A DNA stretch of 55,156 bases from assembly GCF_001544495.1 (NCBI RefSeq), contig NZ_FCNZ02000029.1:1-55156 (forward strand), given 5' to 3'. The stretch's first letter is position 1; each line of letters starts with the position of its first letter. The position numbers and the translations under genes were made by a program. The notes under the pieces were generated by a model that made no database searches, was not told the DNA's origin, and worked only from the letters and a program-made list of their open reading frames with translations. This DNA is from Caballeronia telluris. Its GTDB lineage: Bacteria; Pseudomonadota; Gammaproteobacteria; Burkholderiales; Burkholderiaceae. This document shows positions 42,582-51,336 of the stretch, piece by piece.

Positions 42582-43613
42582 TTACTTTTTGAATTGCTGC
42601 GTGAAGCGCACGAGTTCGTCGACTTTCTCGCGCGCGGCGCCGCTCGCGATCGCCTCGCGCGCAACCTGCATGCCGTCGGCGATCGATTCCACGACGTTCG
42701 CCGAATAGAGCGCCGTGCCCGCGTTCAGCGTGACGATCTCGCGCGCGACGCCCGGCTTGTCGTTCAGCGCGCCGAGCAGCATCGTCTTCGATTCCTGCGC
42801 GTCTTCCACTTTCAGCGTGCGGTTCGACACCATCTGCAAGCCGAAGTCCTCCGGATGAATCTCGTACTCGCGCACTTCGCCGTCGCGCAACTCCCCGACC
42901 TTCGTCGCCGCGCCGAGCGACACTTCGTCCATGCCGTCCTTGCCGTAGACAACCAGCACGTGTTTCGCGCCGAGCCGCTGCATCACGCGCACCTGGATGC
43001 CGACGAGATCCTCGTGGAACACGCCCTGCAACTGGTTCGGCGCGCCGGCGGGATTGGTCAGCGGCCCGAGGATGTTGAAGATCGTCCGCACGCCGAGTTC
43101 GCGGCGCACCGGCGCGATGTTCTTCATCGCCGGATGATGGTTCGGCGCGAACATGAAGCCCATGTTCGTTTCGGCAATCGACGCGGCCACTTGTTCCGGG
43201 CTCAGGTCGATATTGACGCCGAGCGCTTCGAGCACGTCCGCGCTGCCCGACTTGCTCGACACGCCGCGGTTGCCGTGCTTCGCGACCTTAGCGCCAGCCG
43301 CCGCAGTGACGAACATCGTCGCGGTGGAGATGTTGAAGGTGTGCGAGCCGTCGCCGCCCGTGCCGACGATGTCGACGAAGTTCGAGTTGTCCTCGACTTC
43401 GACGTGATTCGCGAACTCGCGCATCACGGTGGCGGCGGCGGCGATTTCGCCGATCGTTTCCTTCTTCACGCGCAAGCCGGTGATGATCGCGGCGGCCATG
43501 ACGGGCGACATCTCCCCGCGCATGATCATGCGCATCAGGTGCAGCATTTCGTCGTGGAAAATCTCGCGATGCTCGATCGTGCGTTGCAGCGCTTCTTGCG
43601 GAGTAATGGTCAT
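42582..43613 (-). CDS. trpD: anthranilate phosphoribosyltransferase
   Basis: 343 aa, matching the family. PRPP loop DIVGTGGDGSHTFNIST, KHGNRGVSSKSGSADVLEALG and NILGPLTNPA are intact. The start MTITPQEAL matches Burkholderia proteins. An upstream in-frame ATG at 43628 overlaps the trpG stop as ATGA and is a real alternative, giving 348 aa and tighter coupling. Confidence 0.96.
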   Translation of the reverse strand: MTITPQEALQRTIEHREIFHDEMLHLMRMIMRGEMSPVMAAAIITGLRVKKETIGEIAAAATVMREFANHVEVEDNSNFVDIVGTGGDGSHTFNISTATMFVTAAAGAKVAKHGNRGVSSKSGSADVLEALGVNIDLSPEQVAASIAETNMGFMFAPNHHPAMKNIAPVRRELGVRTIFNILGPLTNPAGAPNQLQGVFHEDLVGIQVRVMQRLGAKHVLVVYGKDGMDEVSLGAATKVGELRDGEVREYEIHPEDFGLQMVSNRTLKVEDAQESKTMLLGALNDKPGVAREIVTLNAGTALYSANVVESIADGMQVAREAIASGAAREKVDELVRFTQQFKK

Positions 43614-43624
43614 GTTCGATTCGC

Positions 43625-44212
<588 letters not shown>

Positions 44213-44226
44213 GGTCGTTTCTCCGG

Positions 44227-45723
44227 TCAGAAGTCGCTGTCGAGGCCGTCCTGCACCTGCTCGGCGGCGCGCAGCACGGCGCGCGCCTTGTTTTCGGTCT
44301 CTTGCCATTCGGATTCGGGCACCGAATCGGCGACGACACCCGCCGCCGCCTGCACATACAGATTGCCCTTGTGGATGAGGCCGGTTCGGATCGCGATCGC
44401 CAGATCCATTTCGCCGCTGAACGACAGATAGCCGACGGCGCCGCCATACAGCCCGCGCTTGACCGGCTCCAGTTCGTCGATGAGTTCCATCGCCCGCACT
44501 TTCGGCGCGCCCGAGAGCGTGCCCGCGGGGAAGGTCGCGCGCAGCACGTCGTAGTTCGTCATGCCGGGCTTGAGCTTGCCTTCGACCGAACTGACGATGT
44601 GCTGAACGTGCGAATATTTTTCGATCACCATTTTGTCCGTCACCGCGACGGAACCCGTCTGCGCGATGCGGCCGACGTCGTTGCGCGCGAGGTCGATCAG
44701 CATGACGTGTTCGGCGACTTCCTTCGGATCGTTCAGCAGTTCGGTCGCGAGTTCGGCGTCGCGCTCGGGCGTATTGCCGCGCGAACGCGTGCCCGCGAGC
44801 GGACGGATCGTGACGATCTGATCGTCGGCGCGCTTTTCCTGGCGCACGAGAATTTCCGGCGACGCCCCCACGACGTGAAACTCGCCGCCGAAGTTGTAGT
44901 AGTACATGTACGGCGACGGATTCAGCGAGCGCAGCGCGCGATAGAGCGAGAGCGGATTATCGCGAAACGGCTTGATAAGCCGCTGTCCGACCTGCACCTG
45001 CATCAGTTCGCCAGCGGCGATGTATTCCTTCGCGCGGCGCACGGCGTTCAGATAATCCTCTTTCGCGAACTCGCGATACGTTTCCGTGCGCACGCTCGCC
45101 GACGTCACCGGCGGCTGCACCGTCGTCCTGAGCCGCGCGCGCAACTCGCGCAGACGCTGCTTCGCTTTCGGGTAGGCCTCGGGCACGGCGGGATCGGCGT
45201 AGACGATCAGGTAGAGCTTGCCCGCGAGGTTGTCGATGACGGCGACTTCTTCCGTTAGCAGCAATTGGATATCGGGCAGGCCGAGGTCGTCGGGCGGCGC
45301 GCTGTTCGCGAGCTTCTTCTCGATGTAGCGCACCGCGTCATAGCCGAAATAACCCGCGAGACCGCCGCAAAAACGCGGCAAACCGGGACGTTGCGCCACT
45401 TTGAAGCGCTTCTGGAATTGCTCGATGAACGCGAGCGGGTCGCCTTCGTCGGTCTCGATCACTTTGCCGTCGCGCACCACTTCCGACACGCCGTTGCCCG
45501 CGCGGACCATCGTGCGCGCTGGCAGGCCGATGAACGAGTAGCGCCCGAAGCGCTCGCCGCCCACCACCGATTCCAGCAGGAACGAGTTGGCGCCGCTGCG
45601 TTCGGCCTGCGCGAGCTTGAGGTAGAGGGAGAGCGGCGTTTCGAGGTCGGCGAGCGCTTCGGCGATGAGCGGAATGCGGTTGAAACCTTCGTTCGCCAGC
45701 GATTGGAATTCGAGTTCGGTCAT
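44227..45723 (-). CDS. trpE: anthranilate synthase component I
   Basis: 498 aa. Makes anthranilate from chorismate with TrpG. The N-terminal tryptophan feedback motif LLES with SGANSFLLESV is present (about residues 43-53), so allosteric inhibition by Trp is expected. Chorismate-binding signatures IRPLAGTRSRG, LIDLARNDVGR and FPAGTLSGAPKVRAMELI are intact. AAGGA precedes the ATG. A 264-nt stretch separates it from the upstream attenuator, unusually long for a trp leader. Confidence 0.97.
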   Translation of the reverse strand: MTELEFQSLANEGFNRIPLIAEALADLETPLSLYLKLAQAERSGANSFLLESVVGGERFGRYSFIGLPARTMVRAGNGVSEVVRDGKVIETDEGDPLAFIEQFQKRFKVAQRPGLPRFCGGLAGYFGYDAVRYIEKKLANSAPPDDLGLPDIQLLLTEEVAVIDNLAGKLYLIVYADPAVPEAYPKAKQRLRELRARLRTTVQPPVTSASVRTETYREFAKEDYLNAVRRAKEYIAAGELMQVQVGQRLIKPFRDNPLSLYRALRSLNPSPYMYYYNFGGEFHVVGASPEILVRQEKRADDQIVTIRPLAGTRSRGNTPERDAELATELLNDPKEVAEHVMLIDLARNDVGRIAQTGSVAVTDKMVIEKYSHVQHIVSSVEGKLKPGMTNYDVLRATFPAGTLSGAPKVRAMELIDELEPVKRGLYGGAVGYLSFSGEMDLAIAIRTGLIHKGNLYVQAAAGVVADSVPESEWQETENKARAVLRAAEQVQDGLDSDF

Positions 45724-45987
45724 TTTGCGATCCTTGTCGTGTCGCGCTTTCTGGAGTTATACGCGGCATCGGGCACAAACTGGGGCGCTGCGGGAGGATT
45801 TTCCGCGCGTCGTCGAACTCGCTGCCGCCCCATGCGCCGGCGTTCGCCCGGGTAGCGCAGCGCGTCGACGAGCGGCGCGCCTGACACGAGGCGTTCGACA
45901 AACGAATGATGCGACTTGGGGCAGTCCTCGATCAAACTCGAGGCACGGCAATTCAGCGGGATCGGCGCGCGGAATGCGCAGCGAAAC
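45724..45987 (-). other. long untranslated leader between trp attenuator and trpE
   Basis: No supported gene. A frame runs from a TTG in the attenuator T tract (45989) to a TGA that overlaps the trpE ATG, but it is Arg-rich with no family resemblance. A TATAAC box occurs about 35 bases before trpE without a matching -35. The function of this long spacer is not apparent. Confidence 0.4.
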
Positions 45988-46018
45988 AAAAAACGGATGC
46001 TGAAGTGAAAGCTTCAGC
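45988..46018 (-). terminator. trp operon attenuator terminator
   Basis: On the minus strand GCTGAAG (46018-46012) pairs with CTTCAGC (46005-45999) around a 6-nt loop. Then comes ATCCG and six T (45993-45988). Outer bases GGT/ATC can add pairs with a bulge. It lies 15 nt past the stop of a Trp-rich leader peptide. A separate small stem ACCTC/GAGGT lies between the leader stop and this hairpin and may be part of the alternative structure. Confidence 0.85.
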
Positions 46019-46033
46019 GTACCTCAGGCGAGG

Positions 46034-46108
46034 TCAGCGCGACCAGCGACGCCAGGGCCAGGCTCCCCGGTCGATGCTGCTCAGACTCCGTTTTTTGTTC
46101 AGAAACAT
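46034..46108 (-). CDS. trpL: trp operon leader peptide
   Basis: 24 codons, ATG at 46108, TGA at 46034. Trp codons are at positions 17, 19 and 22 (AWPWRRW), clustered before the stop as in attenuation leader peptides. An attenuator hairpin with a U run follows. The ATG is only 9 nt after the gph stop codon, so ribosomes may reach it by coupling; no good ribosome binding site is seen. Ribosome stalling at the Trp codons when charged tRNA-Trp is short should favour the antiterminator and expression of trpEGDC. Confidence 0.85.
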   Translation of the reverse strand: MFLNKKRSLSSIDRGAWPWRRWSR

Positions 46109-46117
46109 GAGGGTGGA

Positions 46118-46858
46118 CTATTCAGTCGGTGTGGGTGCGGACGGCGCCAGGGTGGCGGCGATCGCCTGCGCTGCGGCATGCAGCGTGGAAACTATACCAT
46201 CGGATTTTACTGTTTGCACAGCCTTGCCGTGGTTGTAGCCGTAGGGCACGGTGAGCGTTGCCATGCCGGCCGCGCGGCCCGCGAGCGCGTCGTTCTCCGA
46301 ATCACCGACCGCGACCGTTTCGCGCGGCAGCACGTCGAGCCGCTCGCACGCGGTGAGCATCGGCAGCGGGTCGGGCTTCTTCTGCGCGAGCGAGTCGCCG
46401 CCGAGCACCACCTTGAAATAGCCGACGAGCCCGAAGTGCGTCAGCAATTCGACCGCGAAGCGGTGCGGCTTGTTGGTCACGCAAGCGAGCGCGATGCCGA
46501 GCTCGCGCATCGCTTCGAGGCCTTCCTTGACCTGCGGGAAGAGCGTCGAATGGCGGCCGTTGATCTTCGCGTATTCGCTCTGATAGATGGCGATCGCGTC
46601 GTCGAATTGCGCGGCTGCCTGCGACGGCGAGAAGCGCACCGCGAGCACGCTGCGGATGAGGTTTTCCGAACCCTTGCCGACATAGCCGACGACTTCCTCG
46701 CGCTTCGTGTGCGGCGCGCCGATGCGGTCGAGCATCGCGTTCAGGGCCGCGACGAAGTCGTCGGCGGTGTCGACCATCGTGCCGTCGAGATCGATGATCG
46801 CGGCGCGAATCGGCTTGTTGGTGAACGCGGGCACAGCGGCTGTGGCGATGTCGCTCAT
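46118..46858 (-). CDS. gph: phosphoglycolate phosphatase
   Basis: 246 aa HAD subfamily-IA protein. Motif I IIDLDGTMVDT (about 21-31), CVTNKP as motif II, KKPDPLP carrying the motif III Lys, and VGDSENDALAGRAAG as motif IV. It dephosphorylates 2-phosphoglycolate formed mainly in DNA repair. Its ATG overlaps the rpe stop (ATGA, 46855-46858). The rpe-gph-trpE order is also found in Pseudomonas. Confidence 0.94.
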   Translation of the reverse strand: MSDIATAAVPAFTNKPIRAAIIDLDGTMVDTADDFVAALNAMLDRIGAPHTKREEVVGYVGKGSENLIRSVLAVRFSPSQAAAQFDDAIAIYQSEYAKINGRHSTLFPQVKEGLEAMRELGIALACVTNKPHRFAVELLTHFGLVGYFKVVLGGDSLAQKKPDPLPMLTACERLDVLPRETVAVGDSENDALAGRAAGMATLTVPYGYNHGKAVQTVKSDGIVSTLHAAAQAIAATLAPSAPTPTE

Positions 46859-47544
46859 TGTTTTACTCCTGCTTTCGCGAGTTCTGCCCGCATTTCGTCG
46901 ATCACTTTCCGGTAGTCGCCCTTGCCGAAGATCGCCGAGCCTGCGACGAACGTGTCGGCGCCTGCCGCCGCGATGTCGGCGATGTTGTCGACCTTCACGC
47001 CACCGTCGATTTCCAGATGAATCTCGCGGCCGGTGCGCTCGCGGTACGCGTCGATGCGCGCGCGCGCTTCGCGCAGCTTGACGAGCGCCTCGGGGATGAA
47101 CGACTGCCCGCCGAAGCCCGGATTCACCGACATGATGAGCACCAGATCCAGGCGATCCATCACGTGATCGAGATAATTGAGCGACGTGGCCGGGTTGAAG
47201 ACGAGGCCGGCCTTGCAGCCGTGATCGCGGATCAGCGAAAGTGAACGGTCGATGTGATCCGAACCTTCCGGGTGAAAACTGATCACATTGGCTCCGGCTT
47301 TCGCGAAGTCCGGAATGATCCGGTCCACCGGGCGCACCATCAGATGCACGTCGATCGGCACGTCGACATGCGGGCGGATCGCCTCGCATATCAGCGGCCC
47401 GATCGTCAGGTTCGGCACGTAATGGTTATCCATCACGTCGAAGTGGATCCAGTCGGCGCCCGCCGCGACGACATTGCGGACTTCCTCGCCGAGCCTGGCG
47501 AAGTCGGCGGAGAGGATGCTCGGGGCGATGCGAAATTGCGTCAT
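46855..47544 (-). CDS. rpe: ribulose-phosphate 3-epimerase
   Basis: 229 aa. Interconverts ribulose-5-phosphate and xylulose-5-phosphate. N-terminal IAPSILSADFARLGEE, metal site HFDVMDNHYVPNLTIG, DVHLMV, MSVNPGFGGQSFI and EIDGGV are intact. MTQFRIAPS at 47544 matches homologues; an upstream in-frame ATG at 47577 is less likely. First gene of the rpe-gph-trp run; the operon promoter should lie upstream, but no clear box pair was found. Confidence 0.96.
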   Translation of the reverse strand: MTQFRIAPSILSADFARLGEEVRNVVAAGADWIHFDVMDNHYVPNLTIGPLICEAIRPHVDVPIDVHLMVRPVDRIIPDFAKAGANVISFHPEGSDHIDRSLSLIRDHGCKAGLVFNPATSLNYLDHVMDRLDLVLIMSVNPGFGGQSFIPEALVKLREARARIDAYRERTGREIHLEIDGGVKVDNIADIAAAGADTFVAGSAIFGKGDYRKVIDEMRAELAKAGVKQ

Positions 47545-47756
47545 GGCATGGGCCGGTGGCAAGCTAAAAGGCGTCATTTTACCGCGACACCGCGTGTTGG
47601 GCGCCTGTCCGATCGGCCATGGCGGCGGTAAATCTGGCGGCCGCTGCGTGTTGCGGCCACAGGCGGCATCAAGCAGAATGCGTCACCAAGCGGTGCAAGC
47701 TGTGTTTTCGCCGTCCCGCGCCGGGCGCCCGTATCGAATCTCGAATTGGAAAAACG

Positions 47757-48131
47757 ATGGCCCAGTATGAATTCAGCGTGTCCGTCGCGACGCGCTATCT
47801 GCCCGAACAATCCGATCCGGACAGCCACCAGTACGCTTTCGCCTACACGCTGACGATCCGCAACACGGGCGAAGTGACGGCGCAATTGATCGCGCGTCAC
47901 TGGATCATCACCGATAGCGACGACCGCGTGCAGGAAGTGAAGGGGCTCGGCGTGGTCGGGCATCAGCCGCTGTTGCCGCCCGGCGAGCAGTTCGAGTACA
48001 CGAGCTGGGCAGTGATCGCGACGCCCGTCGGCACGATGCGCGGCGAGTATTTCTGCGTGGCGGAAGATGGCGAGCGCTTCGAGGCGCCGGTCGCGGAATT
48101 CGCGCTGCACATGCCTCGCACGCTGCACTAG
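47757..48131 (+). CDS. apaG: ApaG (Co2+/Mg2+ efflux-associated) protein
   Basis: 124 aa, a single ApaG beta-sandwich domain. YLPEQSDPDSHQYAFAYTLTIRN, ARHWIITD, VVGHQPLLPPGEQFEYTSWA and MRGEYFCV are family signatures. The biochemical role is unsettled; the name comes from the apaGH locus. GGA lies 6 nt before the ATG. It is divergent from rpe and lies upstream of mltA on the same strand. Confidence 0.94.
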   Translation: MAQYEFSVSVATRYLPEQSDPDSHQYAFAYTLTIRNTGEVTAQLIARHWIITDSDDRVQEVKGLGVVGHQPLLPPGEQFEYTSWAVIATPVGTMRGEYFCVAEDGERFEAPVAEFALHMPRTLH

Positions 48132-48138
48132 AACTGAA

Positions 48139-48282
48139 TCAGCGGTTATTCGCCGAATCGTTCGCCCGGTTTTTCTTCTTGCCCGACGCCGTCCACGCGA
48201 CGATAAAGATCAGCAGGAACAGCGCTGCGAGCGACTCGAGCGCAAAAATCAGCATTGGATATTCGTCGAACAGATCAGACAT
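48139..48282 (-). CDS. small single-span membrane protein, hypothetical
   Basis: 47 aa. A hydrophobic helix (about residues 9-31, MLIFALESLAALFLLIFIVAW) is followed by a Lys/Arg/Asn tail (GKKKNR), which predicts N-out, C-in topology. GGGA lies 6 nt before the ATG. It lies antisense in the apaG-mltA gap, its stop 7 nt from the apaG stop and its start 28 nt from the mltA start. The protein-like pattern and ribosome binding site argue for a real gene; no family is recognised. Confidence 0.6.
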   Translation of the reverse strand: MSDLFDEYPMLIFALESLAALFLLIFIVAWTASGKKKNRANDSANNR

Positions 48283-48310
48283 GGCGGTTCCCATCAAGAA
48301 CGAACATTGT

Positions 48311-49459
48311 ATGCGTTTCATGCGGCCGGACACCGGCGTGACGGTCCGGGCGGCTTCGTGGGTGGCTTCGATAGCAGCGGCGGTGATGCTCGCGTCGTGC
48401 GGCGGCGGCGGAGCGATCAAGACGGGTAAAGGCGTGTCGCCGACAGGCACGCCGATCGTGACGGGGCAGCGCGCGGCGTCGCGCCTGACCGCGGTGAGCT
48501 GGCAGCAGGTGCCCGGCTGGCAGGACGATTCGCTGATCGGCGCGACGGCCGCGCTGCGCCAGAACTGCAACCGTCTCGCTCAGCAGGCGTCGTGGCGTAA
48601 GGCGTGCGCGGCGGCCCAGCGGCTCGACGACCTCGACATGTCGGCCGCCCGCGACTTCTTCGAAACCTATTTCACGCCCTTCCAGTTGGCGAACACGGAC
48701 GGAACGCTCGACGGTCTCGTGACCGGATACTACGAGCCGCTCCTGCGCGGCGCGCGCACGCGTCGCGGGCCGTACCAATACGCGCTGTATCGCTGGCCGT
48801 ATCGCTACAAGCCCGGCGCGCAGCTTCCGGCGCGCGCGCAGCTCGAAGCGTCGGGCGTGCTGAACGGCAATGAACTCGTCTGGGTCGACGACCCGATCGA
48901 GGCGTTCTTCCTGCAGGTGCAGGGCTCGGGACGCGTGGTGATGGAAGACGGCAGCGTGATGCGCGTCGGCTTCGGCGGGACGAACAATCAGCCATACCGG
49001 TCGATCGGTCGCGAGTTGCTCGATCGCCGCGAGCTGACGCCCGCGCAGGCGACGATGCAAGGCATCAAGGCGTGGGCGAAGGCAAATCCGGCGCGAGTCG
49101 ATGCGCTGCTCGACGTCAACCCGCGCTTCGTGTTCTTCCGCGAGATGCCGTCGAACGACGCGCTCGCGGCGCAGACGGGCGACGGGCCGGTCGGCGCGCT
49201 CGGCGTGCCGCTCACGCCCGAACGTTCGATCGCGGTCGATCCTTCGGCCATCCCGCTCGGCACGCCGGTCTTCCTTCAGACGACGCGGCCGCTCAGCAAT
49301 TCGCCGATGAATCGCCTCGTGTTCGCGCAGGACACGGGCAGCGCGATCAAGGGCGGCGTGCGTGCCGACTACTTCTGGGGACTCGGCGACGACGCCGGCG
49401 ATCTCGCCGGGAGAATGAAGCAAGGCGGCCGGATGTGGCTTTTGTTGCCTAATTCCTAA
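48311..49459 (+). CDS. mltA: membrane-bound lytic murein transglycosylase A
   Basis: 382 aa lipoprotein. Signal peptide with lipobox LASC (Cys about residue 27) gives outer-membrane anchoring. The MltA domain is marked by TGYYEPLLRGARTR, and the C-terminal 3D domain by LTPERSIAVDPSAIPLGTPVF and VFAQDTGSAIKGGVRADYFWG, holding the catalytic Asp. It cleaves the MurNAc-GlcNAc bond to form 1,6-anhydro ends. Start at 48311 chosen by signal peptide length; ATG 48320 is possible. A near-perfect 14-bp direct repeat spans its stop codon. Confidence 0.94.
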   Translation: MRFMRPDTGVTVRAASWVASIAAAVMLASCGGGGAIKTGKGVSPTGTPIVTGQRAASRLTAVSWQQVPGWQDDSLIGATAALRQNCNRLAQQASWRKACAAAQRLDDLDMSAARDFFETYFTPFQLANTDGTLDGLVTGYYEPLLRGARTRRGPYQYALYRWPYRYKPGAQLPARAQLEASGVLNGNELVWVDDPIEAFFLQVQGSGRVVMEDGSVMRVGFGGTNNQPYRSIGRELLDRRELTPAQATMQGIKAWAKANPARVDALLDVNPRFVFFREMPSNDALAAQTGDGPVGALGVPLTPERSIAVDPSAIPLGTPVFLQTTRPLSNSPMNRLVFAQDTGSAIKGGVRADYFWGLGDDAGDLAGRMKQGGRMWLLLPNS

Positions 49460-49482
49460 AGCGCACGCAATTCCTGAAGCGC
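49451..49482 (+). repeat. direct repeat across the mltA stop codon
   Basis: AATTCCTAAAGCGC (49451-49464) recurs as AATTCCTGAAGCGC (49469-49482), 13 of 14 identical. The first copy contains the TAA stop of mltA. It is probably a small local duplication. Confidence 0.6.
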
Positions 49483-49521
49483 TCGTGGCCGATCAGCGCC
49501 GCGAGCGCAGAGCCTTGACAC

Positions 49522-50823
49522 TCAAACGACGTTCCGGCGATCCACTACGCGCCGCGCCTTGCCGACCGACCGTTCGATTCCGTTCAGCCCCAGCACGTTC
49601 ACGATCGCGGTGACGCCGATCAGCGCCTTGATGTCGTAGGCGAGCGCGACCTTCGCGCTATCGAGCGCGGCGTGATCGGGCGCCGATTCCGGACACGGCT
49701 CGACATTGAGCGTCATCACGTCGAGCGGACCCTCCCTCGTCAGGATGATCTGGTAGTGCGGTGCGAGTGCGGCGCGCTTCAACAGCAACTCTTCGATCTG
49801 CGTCGGGAAGACGTTCACGCCGCGGATGATCATCATGTCGTCGGAGCGGCCGGTGATCTTTTCCATGCGACGCATCGTGCGCGCGGTGCCGGGCAACAGG
49901 CGCGTGAGATCGCGCGTGCGATAGCGGATGATCGGCAGCGCTTCCTTGGTCAGCGAAGTGAACACGAGTTCGCCGAATTCGCCATCGGGCAGCACTTCGC
50001 CCGTCTCCGGATCGATGATCTCGGGATAGAAGTGGTCCTCCCAGATTGTCGGGCCGTCCTGCGTTTCCGCGCATTCCGACGCGACGCCCGGACCCATCAC
50101 TTCGGATAGACCATAGATGTCGACCGCGCGGATGCCCATGCGTTTCTGGATCGCCGAACGCATGTCGTTGGTCCACGGTTCCGCGCCGAAGATGCCGATG
50201 CGCAGCGACGAGTTCGCCGGATCGATGCCCTGGCGTTCCATTTCGTCCGCGATCGACAGCATGTAGCTCGGCGTGACCATGATGATGTCCGGCCGGAAAT
50301 CCTGGATCAGTTGAACCTGCTTCTCGGTCTGCCCGCCGCCAAACGGGATCACGGTCAGGCCGGCCCGCTCCGCGCCGTAGTGCGCGCCGAGACCGCCGGT
50401 AAAGAGGCCATAGCCGTAGCTCACGTGCACTTTGTCGCCGCGCCGGGCGCCGGCCGCGCGGATCGAGCGGGCAACGAGATTCGCCCAGGTGTCGATGTCT
50501 TTTGCCGTGTAGCCGACGACGGTCGGCTTGCCCGTCGTTCCCGACGACGCGTGGATGCGCGAAACCTGCTCCTGCGGCACGGCGAACATGCCGAACGGAT
50601 AGTTGTCGCGCAGGTCCTTCTTCGTGGTGAACGGGAAGCGCGCCAGATCGGCGAGCGATTTCACGTCGTCCGGATGCACGCCTGCTTCGTCGAACTTGCG
50701 CCGGTACACGGGCGAATTCTCATAGGCATGCTTGAGGGACCATTTCAGGCGGTCGAGTTGCAGCGCGGCGAGTTCGTCGCGGCTCGCCTTTTCAATAGGC
50801 TCGAGCGGCAGCGGGGTGGTCAT
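49522..50823 (-). CDS. paaK: phenylacetate-CoA ligase
   Basis: 433 aa, the PaaK length. Activates phenylacetate to phenylacetyl-CoA with ATP. AMP-binding P-loop HASSGTTGKPTVVGYT (about 91-106), SYGYGLFTGGLGAHYGAE, IYGLSEVMGPGVASEC and the C-terminal RGVNVFPTQIEE are specific to PaaK. It is the last gene of paaN-paaG-paaI-paaK on the minus strand, after a 71-base gap from paaI. Confidence 0.96.
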   Translation of the reverse strand: MTTPLPLEPIEKASRDELAALQLDRLKWSLKHAYENSPVYRRKFDEAGVHPDDVKSLADLARFPFTTKKDLRDNYPFGMFAVPQEQVSRIHASSGTTGKPTVVGYTAKDIDTWANLVARSIRAAGARRGDKVHVSYGYGLFTGGLGAHYGAERAGLTVIPFGGGQTEKQVQLIQDFRPDIIMVTPSYMLSIADEMERQGIDPANSSLRIGIFGAEPWTNDMRSAIQKRMGIRAVDIYGLSEVMGPGVASECAETQDGPTIWEDHFYPEIIDPETGEVLPDGEFGELVFTSLTKEALPIIRYRTRDLTRLLPGTARTMRRMEKITGRSDDMMIIRGVNVFPTQIEELLLKRAALAPHYQIILTREGPLDVMTLNVEPCPESAPDHAALDSAKVALAYDIKALIGVTAIVNVLGLNGIERSVGKARRVVDRRNVV

Positions 50824-50894
50824 CGGGTGTCTCCTTCATGTCGATGTGTATCACGGTCGGTCTTTCGGCGGCGTCGCGCGGGAGGATGGCGCGT

Positions 50895-51320
50895 TCAGAC
50901 TGGAATTACGGTGCCCTTGATCTGCGCAGACTTGCCGCGGAACATCGCAACGGTTTCGCCTTCGCGGTTCGTCACGCGAATGTCGTAGATTCCGGTGCGA
51001 CCGTTGAGCGTTTGCTCGACGCCTTCTGCCGTCAGGCGGTCGCCGCCCTTGACGGCCCGCAGGAATTCGATCGAGCAGCCGGCCGCGACCGTGCTGATGT
51101 TGTACGAATTGCAGGCGAACGCGAACGTCGAATCCGCGAGGGTGAAGATGAGGCCGCCGTGACAGATGTCGTGGCCGTTCAGGAAGTCCGGGCGCACATT
51201 CATTTGCAGGCGCGCGTAGCCCGGACGTACTTCGAGAATCTCGATGCCGAGTGCGCGGGTGCACGCGTCGGCTTCGTACATGGATTGGGCGGTTGCTTCG
51301 GCGAGTTGTTGCGGCGTCAC
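50895..51320 (-). CDS. paaI: phenylacetate-pathway hotdog thioesterase PaaI
   Basis: 141 aa hotdog fold. NGHDICHGGLIFTLADSTFAFACNSY is the PaaI signature, holding the catalytic Asp; AAGCSIEFLRAVKGGDRL follows. It hydrolyses hydroxyphenylacetyl-CoA and dead-end CoA esters to rescue CoA. The GTG at 51320 has GGGAG 6 nt upstream and lies 16 nt after the paaG stop; the longer open frame runs back into paaG and was rejected. Confidence 0.94.
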   Translation of the reverse strand: MTPQQLAEATAQSMYEADACTRALGIEILEVRPGYARLQMNVRPDFLNGHDICHGGLIFTLADSTFAFACNSYNISTVAAGCSIEFLRAVKGGDRLTAEGVEQTLNGRTGIYDIRVTNREGETVAMFRGKSAQIKGTVIPV

Positions 51321-51336
51321 AGGTATCTCCCGGAAT

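Noticed and set aside
41768..42664. Upstream extension of the CYTH frame through trpC
   Set aside because: It overlaps trpC in a shadow frame; the ExExK motif follows directly after the TTG at 41767.
45720..45989. 89-aa ORF before trpE as a protein gene
   Set aside because: Arg-rich, no ribosome binding site, TTG start inside the attenuator T tract; kept only as a low-interest observation.
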